NCBI GenBank assembly: GCA_949361645.1
Contig: OX442417.1
Location: forward strand, 12,895,150 to 12,959,149
Reading direction: 5' to 3'
Length of the DNA: 64,000 bases
Source: Spongilla lacustris
Lineage: Eukaryota; Porifera; Demospongiae; Spongillida; Spongillidae
Made by a program: the position numbers and the translations under genes. The notes beneath the pieces were generated by a model. That model was not told where the DNA came from, did no database searches, and saw only the letters and a list, made by a program, of their open reading frames with translations. Positions 1 to 8,928 of this stretch are shown here, piece after piece. The first letter of the stretch is position 1, and every line of letters begins with the position of its first letter.

Positions 1-496
1 TGCATGTTTTGCCAATCGTGTCGATTTCGTTTTGATATGGGTTTGGTCCTCACACGGCGGCGCTGGTAGCAGTGGCCCTATGTTCATCTAAGTTACGTAA
101 TGTTCATGTAAGTTACGCAGCAAATTGTAATAGCTTGTGTGGGTATCATGCTTCTGCGCGTGTATAGCAAAAAAAAAAAACACCCCAACACATCCACTTC
201 TTGCGCATCAGCATGCAGCGTGCATGGCTGATACTGTAAGCTATAGTCACAAATACTTCAAATAACATATATGAGCCGGTTTAAAAAAATAAATAAATAT
301 AAGTACGGCTTGCATGCGTTTCTAGGTCGGTTACTTTATGGTGCCTGCAGCGTGTGTATACAGTTTTCGTTCTGTCATTCGTAAAAAAAAACCCAAACAA
401 TCCTTTGTTGTAACACCGCGCGTGGTCGAATGGGGTGGAGTCCAGCGGGTACACCTGCCCTATAGCTTCTCGGCATGCACATGATTCCGATTAAAT
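1..496. other. No gene seen
   Basis: AT-rich sequence with short A runs. I see no convincing exon, RNA gene or repeat before the hairpin at about 497. Confidence 0.5.
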
Positions 497-533
497 ATTC
501 ACGATGCAAGTTCGACATTTCAGCATCGTGAAT
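497..533. repeat. Small hairpin
   Basis: ATTCACGATGC at 497-507 is followed by its exact reverse complement at 523-533, giving an 11-bp stem with a 15-base loop. It lies just outside the left arm of the palindrome. No function is implied. Confidence 0.6.
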
Positions 534-550
534 GTGATTAGCAAGCATTC

Positions 551-895
551 ATGGGTAGTAATATCAGCAGGCCGCTAATTCTGTCACAACTTGAACCCAG
601 TAGAATCTCTCGTTTCGATGGTAAAAGGCCAGATAGTGCTACCTTGGTGGAAGTGAGGGAATCGTTTTGTATTGGATACAACATGTGTGCACCTTCTTAT
701 AGCAGAGTTGCATCACAAGAGGCAGGGGCATTGACTGACCAAGCTGAGAGATGAAATCAGAAAAATACTCAAATATGGACTCCAATATGTATCTGTTTGC
801 TCCAGTTGTCATAGAAACCTCGGGTGTGTTTGGAAAACAAACTCCATTATTCCTAAAGGACCTTGCTTGTTGTGTTTGTAAGGTGTCAGGGTAAG
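551..895 (+). pseudogene. Reverse-transcriptase polyprotein C-terminus (left palindrome arm)
   Basis: The reading frame contains GKRPDSATL, then CAPSYSRVASQEA and DQAER, and after a TGA stop continues in another register with EKYSNM and PVVIET. This resembles the C-terminal part of long RT proteins common in aquatic invertebrates, where a 'KRPD...WDATCVD' block looks like the PD-(D/E)XK active site of restriction-like endonucleases of early non-LTR elements. In this copy the WDATCVD part has become CIGYNMC, so the putative endonuclease site is lost. The stop at about 753 also shows that the copy is dead. Assignment to a named clade would need a search. Confidence 0.5.
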
Positions 896-1207
896 TGCAG
901 TTCTTTTCATATCTAATTCAACGCCTCATGGTACATGTAGCTGTACATCGAGGTAATGCTGTCTTAGTCCTGGGCACCTTTGCTAGCAAAGATTGCCTTG
1001 TTTATGAGGACAGTGGCACATATTATGTTATGTTGTTATTATATTACATGTATTATATATTTTGTACTTTTAGTGTTAATATTATTGTTATTTTTATTTT
1101 TATAATTATACTTACAATAAAACTAATATGTACGTCCTCAAAAACAAGGCAATCTTCACTAGCAAAAGTGCCCAGGACTGAGACAGTGTTACCTCGCTGT
1201 TGTACGG

Positions 1208-1570
1208 CTACAGTGAGGTGTTGAAGTAGTACAGAAAGGACTTCACTTCCCCTGGCACCTTACGAACACAACAAGCAAGATCCTTTAGGAATGAAAGAGT
1301 CTGTTTTCCAAACACACCCAATGTTTCTATGACAACTGGAATAAACAGATACATCTTGGAGTCCATATTTGAGTATTTTTCGGAATTTCTTCTCTCAGCT
1401 TGGTCTGCCACTGCCCTTGCCTCCTGTGATGCAACTCTGCTATATGAAGGTGCATAGGCGTCCACACATGTTGCATCCCATGCAAGAAGTTTTCCACATT
1501 TCCATGGAACCAAGGTAGCACCATCTGGCCTTTTACCACGATTATCGAATGATGTCAGCCAATCATCCAC
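1208..1570 (-). pseudogene. Reverse-transcriptase polyprotein C-terminus (right palindrome arm)
   Basis: This 120-residue open frame on the minus strand reads NRGKRPDGATLVPW, then LLAWDATCVDAYAPSYSR, then DQAERRNSEKYS and IPVVIETLGVFG. It is the better preserved of the two arms. The RPD(x)n-WDATCVD spacing matches a PD-(D/E)XK-type nuclease site, as in restriction-like endonucleases of R2/CRE-type retrotransposons (family knowledge; the fold is inferred). The frame is open to its end, but the upstream RT part is absent, so it is a fragment. The RT fragment at 10.85-11.36 kb appears to belong to the same kind of element. Confidence 0.55.
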
Positions 1571-1733
1571 AATCTAATGGACTGTATGGAAGAATGAATC
1601 AAACAATAATAAGGTACCTCATATACACATATAATATTCAAATCATAATTGGACAGTGAAAATTGCTCTTTTTTAATAATATATGAAGCACACTGAATGG
1701 AAACTGTTCCAATAATATAATTATTTCATTTAG

Positions 1734-2107
1734 GAAAGAGGTATTCGCGAATATGATCTGCCGTGTAACATTCCAAGCCACTGGTTTCTTGATCCACTTC
1801 CAATCGTTCAAGTATGTGGCTGATATACTGTATATGCCTTCCATTTAAGTTGTTGGTGTCTCTTCAAAATGTATGCTGATATATGATTTGTATTTTGAAT
1901 CAATTCAAGGCAAAACATTACAAATATACTTTCTGAAATGAGTACTATGCAAGGACTGGGAAATGGAATTTTGTGGACCATTTCACTTTATAATGTATGT
2001 CAGAGTGCACGGGGTGAATGCTGTATCACGTTAATGCCATATTATACATGTAGGCATCAGAACTAAAGCAAAAGAACCATTCAGACTGCGGCATCTTTGT
2101 TTGCAAG
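1734..2107 (+). pseudogene. Ulp1-like cysteine protease exons, partial
   Basis: Two phase-0 exon-like pieces lie between AG acceptors and GT donors. Piece 1 is 1734-1811 (26 codons) and contains NIPSHWFL, which looks like the catalytic His-Trp of Ulp1/SENP (C48) proteases. Piece 2 is 2054-2107 (18 codons) and reads KQKNHSDCGIFVCK, the usual Gln/Asn...Asp-Cys-Gly block holding the catalytic Cys. The expected Asp segment between them was not found with confidence. Ulp1 proteases cleave SUMO-like tags in hosts and also occur in many transposons. No full-length gene can be assembled, so I treat this as a transposon-derived or decayed fragment. Confidence 0.4.
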
Positions 2108-2266
2108 GTTGTATTATACCACATAATGTCCAAGAATGTCATGTTGAAATTTTCTTACATGATCAGTGAGTGTGTAGCAGAGAATTTGCCTTTGAGATTT
2201 ACTGTGTGTTTTACTTCACCAGCTTAATGTTATGATTCTAAACTCACAATATATTTAATTTTACAG

Positions 2267-2841
2267 GCAGACAGTTCTGAGCTTTGGTCCTGGCTAGCAA
2301 AATGGCTTCTTCAAAGGTAAGCTATAAAGCACACAAGTGCTAACGCACATTTCAACCCCAACAGCCCACATGTCACATATAAGGCTGTTCAAGATATGAT
2401 GCTTAGCCATGCATGCTTTCAACTTCAGATTTCACTACAGCTCTTCAGAAGGTAAATATATAGCACACAAATGATTAAACTGTTGGTTTTGAAACATTGA
2501 CGTACATGCAGGTTTTGAATCAGCAACTTGTCTCCATGTGTGAAGGAGTGCAAAGTGACTTGCATGCCTTATCCTACAAAGTGTGAGGAAGTAGTACACA
2601 GTAAGCAAAACAATGTATAAAACATGCCAGTAGTTATTATCACTTTTCATTTCTTATTACTTTTATATAATTGTTTTTGGGTTCTCCAAAGCTATATACA
2701 TATAAAGATTTAGTACCCAGTTTTAGACAACCAATTCCAGAAGTGAAGCCAGTGGAACCCCTGCCAGAGAGGTGCTTCTATGAAAATCATACCAAAAAAG
2801 TGGAAAGCAAGGGAAATTCCACCCTACATGTATATCAACAA
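2267..2841 (+). other. Possible exons of unknown gene
   Basis: Segment 2267-2316 lies between TTTTACAG and GTAAGC. Segment 2692-2841 (50 codons, phase 0 at both ends) lies between CCAAAG and GTAAGCC and encodes a Pro/Glu-rich stretch containing YTYKDLVPSF and EVKPVEPLPER. The first segment is 50 nt long and does not keep frame with the Ulp1-like exon upstream, so I could not join them. No family recognised. Confidence 0.2.
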
Positions 2842-3102
2842 GTAAGCCAATATTGTGTGGATACTAACATTTTTGTCAATTTTGATTTAGTGACATGAAA
2901 ATTACATTGAAGTATATTGTTCAAATATGCTCTGAAAAAGAGGGTTTTTTCCTACAAAGAATGCATACAACAAATGATTCCATATGAACTTTTTATTATC
3001 CTGAAGGAATTTTTAAGAACAATCTGTCAGTAGACAATGGGTCAAAAATTATTCTTTAGAACACTCTTCATGCCGAGAACAGAAGAAAGGAGCACAGTCG
3101 CC

Positions 3103-3475
3103 TACAATTAAACATCTGTTGTCATGAAAGAACTTCTGTCTTGTTTTTAAATTGTTTTCATTACATAACTTCTGTCTTCTTGTGTTTAAATTGCTTTAAT
3201 TAAACATCTGTTGTCATGAAAGAACTTCTGTCTTGTTTTTAAATTGTTTTCATTAAATAACTTCTGTCTTCTTGTGTTTAAATTGCTTTCATTATATAAA
3301 TTCTGTCTTGTGTTTAAATTATAAATCAGCTATTCATTATAATATATACATTAAACATCTGATGCCGTGAAAGAACTTCTGTCTTGGTTTTAAATTGCTT
3401 TCATTATATAACTTCCAAATTATCAATTAGAACTTCTGTTCTGTGGCGGTTAAAATTGTTTTCATTATAAATTTG
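3103..3475. repeat. AT-rich tandem repeat, about 46/92 bp
   Basis: The phrase AACATCTGTTGTCATGAAAG recurs at 3,111 and 3,203, a period of 92 bp. Each period contains two ~46-bp half units built on 'ACTTCTGTCTT...TTTAAATTG...TTTTCATTA'. About seven half units are visible, the last ones more diverged. Confidence 0.7.
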
Positions 3476-3649
3476 TCTGCCTTAACGGCTGCAATTTCGG
3501 TGAGAATCGTTTTCTCTTCTTAATTATGATTACCAGTGGTTGTTTAAACGCTAACGGTTGCGATTTCTGTGAGGATCGACTTCAATCTCTTTTTAATTAT
3601 ACACGCTATATATAGATTACCAGTGGCTGTCAAAATCAAATCTCCTTTC

Positions 3650-3815
3650 TGTCAGGGAATTGAGTCCGCCTCCTCCCCCGGACTGTATTCCCTGGATGTA
3701 CAATATTTTACACGGACCGTATTCCCTAGGGAGTTGGGTCCGGGGGGGACCGTATTCCCTAAGGGAATACAGTCCGCCGGACCGAAAATTGGGCCGGACC
3801 GTATACCCTATGACA
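3650..3815. mobile_element. Short TGTCA...TGACA element, possible Ginger-type MITE or remnant
   Basis: The segment starts TGTCAGGGAAT and ends ATACCCTATGACA, so its ends are inverted copies over about 12 bases with mismatches. The interior is GC-rich with repeated 'GGACCGTATTCCCT' phrases, which resembles the sub-terminal structure of the Ginger-like element next door. It abuts the CCGG target site of that element. Its own flanks (TTTC left, CCGG right) do not match, so no target duplication is shown. Confidence 0.4.
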
Positions 3816-3819
3816 CCGG

Positions 3820-3887
3820 TGTCACAGGAGTACGCGTCCCCCGGAGTACGCGTCCGGCCGGACTCATGGTCCTAGGATTCTGCGTCC
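3820..3887 (+). repeat. Left terminal inverted repeat of Ginger1-like element
   Basis: It starts TGTCACAGGAGTACGCG and includes CCGGCCGGACTCATGG. The match to the right end is about 92% with one 1-base gap. Just inside, 3906-4003 holds two ~50-bp direct sub-terminal repeats based on 'CTGTCCCCCCGGACAG(T/C)GTATCC'. The preceding CCGG (3816-3819) is the target duplication. Confidence 0.85.
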
Positions 3888-4425
3888 GCCGGACATCCAG
3901 TCCTAGGAGCCACTGTCCCCCCGGACAGTGTATCCTAGGATAGTATGTCCCCCCTTAGGAGTAACTGTCCCCCCGGACAGCGTATCCTAGGATAGTATGT
4001 CCCCTCATAATACTATCAGTCTTATTTTCACCTATCACCAAGTCTATACTGGTGTCGTAAGATTATACCAGGAACTGTCCCCATGGGATATTATTTCCTA
4101 ATTATAAATATCCCTCCTTTGAAAGCGTATTTGGTATTTTTTAAAAAAAACTGACTCATTAGCGGAATTAGATGCTGTGGCACATTTTGTGCAAAGGATA
4201 CCTGTGCAAGATTTCATGTCTCCCACAAACCCTACATGCGATTTTCCCCATGGTAAATTGCACACTTGGAGTCGAGTGAGGATAACATGCATGGATGCCG
4301 CTATGGCATGCAGTCATGTTTTCAGCAGGTTAAATGATATCATACAACACTAGCACTTGTGATCAATGGCAAACACGAAACAGAGTACAGATTAAATACA
4401 TGATATATAAATTAATGTTTTGGGC

Positions 4426-4617
4426 TCAGTGGATAGGCTGACAGTTTTTGCAATGCCATTTGTATTTTTTATCATTCCAGGCTTTTTTTGGAATTGAGAT
4501 GTCACATTTGTCGTGGAACCATTCTTTGCAGGAATCGCATTGAATCATCAATCCAGTGTCCGGCATTCGGCAATAACACCTCACGTTTATGCTCTTTTTG
4601 CGATAACATGGCTGCAT
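4426..4617 (-). pseudogene. PHD finger, C-terminal part of Ginger1-like protein
   Basis: The frame shows the PHD zinc-finger pattern: CYCRMPDTG, then IQCDSCKEWFHDKC, then WHCKNC near the end, which supplies the C4-H-C3 ligands. PHD fingers bind histone H3 tails and, in Ginger1 elements, occur next to the protease or integrase (family knowledge). The frame is the same as that of the Ulp1-like frame ending at 4642. One TAG codon separates them, inside a small duplication of GACCAAGCATGCAGCCA at about 4,610-4,645. Originally the two domains were probably one protein. Confidence 0.75.
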
Positions 4618-4641
4618 GCTTGGTCTGGCTGCATGCTTGGT

Positions 4642-5840
4642 CTATCTGCATGAACCAGGAAATGCAGTTAATCTTCCACTTTCTAAACATTTTGACAGAT
4701 GTTGACGCATCAGTACTGCATCATATTTCCTATAACACACATCTTCATCACGGCATAAATCAATGGCATAAGCTATGGCATACAGGCCGCAGTTCGTATG
4801 ATTAGTCTGTTTATCAACATCCATGAAATGGAGATGCACTGCATTGTTAGGAGTATAAAGAATGGAACAAATTTGTTCAATACCATGATCAGTACAAGTG
4901 TTATAGAGACTATCATAGATGTGCACATGGCCTGACGGCAATCCAAGGGTTGAAATTGTAAACCAATGATCCTCTCCATTGTGCAGAATTTGAATAAAAC
5001 CTTTTCTCATTACATCATATGTTAAATGATATCCCAATGTTGTTGCTTGAAATCCAGGCATACCATATTGGCTATGGAGAAGGTATTGGTATTAATTATA
5101 GCATCATCCAGCCACTTCTTGTCAATGTCAAGAATGCATCTGTGTTCTTCATACAGTGTAACTTTTCCCACCTCCAACCAGTGGTGACGTAGATTTGATG
5201 AACCTTGTGCTTTAACCTTTCTGCTTTTCTTTATCCGTTTCACCTCTTCATCACCAGCTACCCCACTGCTTTTCTTTATCTGTTTCACCTCTTCATCACC
5301 AGCTACCCCACTGCTTTTCTTTATCTGTATCACCTCACCATTGCAAGCAGTCACGCTCTTTTTTGCATCATTCACTGTACAATTATTAGGTTGAAAGATG
5401 CCAATAATTAGTGAATCAGAGGCACAGACACTCAAATCTGGCTTACTGGCTAAATGGAGGCTGTCGAGAGTCACACCATCTTCATTACACATCTTTCTTG
5501 TGTCCAAAATCTACTGAAAGAATGTATCAATATTCGCTGCAGACATTAGTAAGTATCTTTTGTCATATTTACAAACTGTCTTAATACTAATGCCACTGGA
5601 TTTGAACCAATACTCCAGAAGTTGAATAGCTTCTACTGGATAGAAACATGCATCAATGGCATGTTTTCTGAAGTAGTCAAAGTCTTCAGAAAGTTTGTCA
5701 TTCATTATGACAAACTGCCCTCCCCAGAAATCTCTCAAAGGTGCTTCTTCATTATAAGTACGATAAGACAGCCAGTGTTCTACAATAAGATCCTTGTTTA
5801 GAGCATATTCACCAGCTTCACAATCTAATCAAAAAAAAGG
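4642..5840 (-). pseudogene. Ulp1-like (C48) cysteine protease of Ginger1-like element, interrupted
   Basis: The catalytic half (4642-5061) contains GEDHWFTIS (His-Trp), HIYDSLYN (Asp) and QTNHTNCGLYAIAY (Gln and nucleophile Cys), the full Ulp1 set. Upstream (5022-5507) are WLDD.IIN, typical of the domain start, and a linker with 15-residue repeats ending in GVAGDEEVK. Further upstream, 5511-5738 and its extension to about 5,840 contain HWLSYRTYNEEAPLRDFWGG. Frame 5511-5738 joins 5022-5507 in frame through one TAG. A 1-base shift at about 5,090 separates IIN from the LLHSQYG segment. The role in Ginger1 is unknown; related host enzymes remove SUMO. Confidence 0.7.
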
Positions 5841-5929
5841 TAAGTAAGCTTGTTATATTTCAGAATATATAAATGGTTGCAACATTAAAGTACCTGTATA
5901 AGGTTGAATAACTTACATCAAAGTCTTCA

Positions 5930-7932
5930 TCTTCTGCTGGGTTCATCTGCACCTGTATGCCATAATCAAAACAAATGTGGAGAAAACAATTGCTCATTAA
6001 GTATCCATGAGTAGACATTTCATTCCCATTACAGATTTTTTCATTGTGAGAATCAGTCACACCCGGTCTCTCTTTGGTTGCTCTTTCTTCATTGTGCGAA
6101 TTGGCACAATCCAGTTCAATTTTGCTTGCAATTCCCTCATGACTAGCAGCTGCATGACCTAGCCTTTCTTCGTATTTTTTAAGCTGGATACCATTATACT
6201 TCTTTTTAATAACCTTGCCATGTGCATTCTTTAATGAATATAACCCCTTGCCACACACTTCAGCAATAGTATAAGGGCCTGTCCACTCATTATCCAATTT
6301 CCCTCCTTTTCGAGACAGTTTTCTCATATTTCTTCTGAGTACTTCATTTCCTAGTTGAAATTCTGCTTTTGTATGTTTGCTGTCAGAGTACAGCTTTTGT
6401 TTAGTTTGAGCATTCTCAATTTTAGATGCAACTTTCGTAAAAGTCTCAGTGCGTATTGTATCTAGCTGTGTAGCATATTTCTGAGCTTCAGTCACTTTCA
6501 ATGTCAGTGATTGCAACTAATGTATGACCATTATCCACATTACCAGTCTGCAGCTGGATGGGTAATACTGCTTCCCTACCATACATCAGAAAAAATGGTG
6601 TGTATTTAGTAGTAGCATGAACACTTGTGCGATATGAGAAAAGAACTGATTCCAAGTGTTTGTCCCAATCATTTTGATCAGCATTAATATATTTAAGAAG
6701 CGACTTTGTCACAGTTTGATTCATCCTTTCATCTAGGCCGTTGGTTTGAGGGTGGTATGCACTTGCAATACGATGCTCAGTTCCCATCAGTAAAAAAAGC
6801 TTCTCATTTAGTGAATTCACAAACTCACGACCCTGATCTGAAATACATACTCTAAAACAGCCCAACCTAGCAATCAGGGAATAAATGAAATTTGCTATCC
6901 CTTCAGCACATTTCGATGGAAGAGCTTGTGCTTCAGGCCATTTTGAAAAATAGTCTGTGCATGTTACTAGAAACCTTACAGAAGATCACAAAATGGCAAT
7001 GTAAGGATAAAGAGAAAAGCAAAACAATTATTTCATATCAGTACACTGCACAATACTTACATGCATGTTGTTTATAGCAAATGTACTTCACGCAATTTTT
7101 CATGTGATAAAAAGATTATAACCATTTGTTTTTATAGTAAGCTTTTTTATAATTATACAAGCAAGGTACAAAGAGAACAAAACAACACCAAGTATGTGTG
7201 AATTAATTAATTAATTAATATAAAATAAAAAAATGTAACTGTAGTCAATGTGCAGGGAGTGCTGCTCCATCATCAAACTCTAAACCACATTGTCATTTCA
7301 CTCTGAAACCACGCAAACACAGGCTAGCAGATCTTAAGATTGTAAAAGTTAGCCTCATTCTAACAAAACTGTTTCTGAGTAAGACTTCTCCCATTCTGTT
7401 GCATGATTACTTGTTTTTATACACTTCAGTGTAAATGACATGATTGATTACATGTAACCCCACACAAAAACGGTACCTGTTATTATTACGCGTCAGTGTC
7501 AACGGTCCAACGAGATCAATCCCAACTTGATGCCAAACTTCAGATCTCACTGGAATTGGATGGAGCTTGCTTAACTTCCTATTTGTTCGCTGACATGTAT
7601 CACAAGTTCTGACATGCTCTTTAATGTCGTTGATCATGTCATGCCAGTAGAAACGAGAGCATGCCTTCTGCAATGTTTTATCCCTGCCAAAATGGCCTCC
7701 GCCTGGTCATGGAATATAATATGTGCCAATGTGTTTACATACAGGATGAGCGATTACCAAGTTTATCGTCGTGGCAAGCTTCCGTCACTCTTTTTTGGTC
7801 TTCTTCATCAAACACCCAACGTCTGCAACTTCTCCTTTGGTATATAACTGACCATCCTTGACTACGAAATCTCCCGCTTTCCTCCGTATCGTCCTCTTCC
7901 AGTCTCCTCCACTCTGTACGTCCTTTCCACAA
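5930..7932 (-). pseudogene. Ginger1-like integrase/transposase (H2C2 finger, DD35E core, GPY/F)
   Basis: Reading right to left: an N-terminal frame to 7758 ends ACHDDKLG. A 55-bp intron (7703-7757) leads to GGHFGRDKT and FYWHDM...CDTCQR, completing an H2C2 finger. GIDLVGPL carries the first catalytic Asp. A second intron (6975-7476) joins NNNR to FLVTCTDYFSKWPEA. SDQGREF has the second Asp, and 35 residues later comes Glu in GLDERMNQ, a DD35E core. A frame break at about 6,500 precedes the C-terminal frame with NEWTGPYTI, a GPY/F module. The enzyme would cut and join transposon ends. The intron calls rest on restored frame and GT-AG ends. The frame break makes this copy non-functional as read. 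Confidence 0.75.
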
Positions 7933-8213
7933 TATACTTAATCACGTCTTGATAAAGCAACTTCTCTTGGGCCTTCTTTTCGCTCATTTCAAAAACCTAA
8001 ATAGCACGTGCATGTAACACTTGCGTCATTCTTTTATTAAGAGCTTATATACTAGGTACCCTATCGCTGTAGTACTGATTTGCAAAGCTCCAGTCCGCTA
8101 GACCTATGGCCAAAGGTTTATCGACCTCTAAAGGATATTCTTTAAAAGCAAATAATAACTTTATTTGGCTTAACCACCTTAAGTCAACGAGGGGCAATGG
8201 CTATCCTAACGGA

Positions 8214-8282
8214 GGACATCGTATCCTAGGACCATGAGTCCGGCCGGACGCGTAATCCGGGGGGACGCGTACTCCTGTGACA
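8214..8282 (-). repeat. Right terminal inverted repeat of Ginger1-like element
   Basis: Read on the minus strand from 8282 it starts TGTCACAGGAGTACGCG, the same as the left end. The following CCGG (8283-8286) repeats the left flank. Confidence 0.85.
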
Positions 8283-8480
8283 CCGGTGGTTTTGGCGTGT
8301 GCGGTGTGGGGGCTTTTATGATTCGGCGCGAGGGTTGTAGCCCATGTGGACAATGAGGCAGCTGTTGCGGTGCTGAATCCGGGCTACAGCAAGGAGGGAG
8401 AAATCATGCATCTGATAAGGAGCCTATTCTTTATTGTGGCTTCCTACCAGATTTCGCTACAGATGCGGGGAAATTTTGGG
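8283..8480 (+). pseudogene. DIRS-like RNase H fragment split by the Ginger1-like insertion
   Basis: From the CCGG target site the frame reads PVVLACAVWG, a stop, then VVAHVDNEAAVAVLNPG and EIMHLIRSLFFIVASY. This resembles the RNase H domain of DIRS-type tyrosine-recombinase retrotransposons ('DN.AVV.VLNSG...MHLLR.LFF'). Only about 65 codons are present, and a TGA stands where Trp is usual. The matching upstream part is not seen on the other side of the Ginger element, so that flank has been lost or rearranged. Confidence 0.5.
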
Positions 8481-8589
8481 GAATATAAAATATTAATAAT
8501 TCCCTCCTATGAGTTTTTTTCTAAGCAAAACATTTTATATAATACTCCAATCACTACTAATGAAGTGAGAAATATAAAAAATCTGCAGG

Positions 8590-8928
8590 CATAGACGCTT
8601 GTCGTACTGTAACGTGTCGAAGCCAGCTCATTATCGTTTTAACGAGTGGCCACAGTATTCAAGGTGCTCTTTTTTTGTACTTGGTTTCATTGCTTTTTGA
8701 ATGTTTCATTAGTATAGCAAGTAGATGTAAAGCTTATATAAGAGAAAAGAACAAATAACCAGTTTCCATTCAGGAGACACTGCATCTTTTAGTTCCCCCG
8801 ATCGTCGGCAATGAATTTGCGTAACTTATTAACGGCAATAGTAAAACATTTTTTTCACTTGCAATTTGGGATGCGCTATGCCGCCTGCATGGATGCTCTG
8901 AACAAAAGGGCAAACATAGAAGTGGAGC
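8590..8928. other. No clear gene
   Basis: AT-rich spacer. Its last ~100 bases contain out-of-frame Cys/Lys-rich codons that may be the decayed start of the next gene, by comparison with the related copy at 56.9 kb. Confidence 0.4.

Larger units (their letters stand above)
540..1575. repeat. Imperfect palindrome of two retroelement tails
   Basis: The left arm (about 540-1012) and right arm (about 1132-1575) are reverse complements of one another with scattered mismatches. A ~120-base AT-rich loop separates them. For example, the segment with GTCCTGGGCAC at about 968 recurs inverted at about 1,170. Each arm carries the same fragment of a reverse-transcriptase polyprotein, so this is a foldback of two retroelement tails. 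Confidence 0.75.
3820..8282 (-). mobile_element. Ginger1-like DNA transposon, complete ends, decayed genes
   Basis: The 4,463-bp element begins TGTCACAGG and ends CCTGTGACA. Inverted repeats of about 68 bp match with few differences, and the direct duplication CCGG lies at 3816-3819 and 8283-8286. The ends fit the 5'-TGTNR rule and 4-bp duplication described for Ginger transposons. On the minus strand it encodes an H2C2 zinc finger, a DD35E gypsy-type integrase core, a GPY/F-like tail, a Ulp1-like protease and a PHD finger, a set reported for Ginger1 (family knowledge). There is no reverse transcriptase, gag or LTR. At least two frame breaks and two in-frame TAG codons show that it is no longer autonomous. 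Confidence 0.8.

Noticed and set aside
3820..8282. LTR retrotransposon of the gypsy class
   Set aside because: The integrase is gypsy-like, but there are no LTRs, RT, protease or gag; the inverted ends and 4-bp duplication fit Ginger better.
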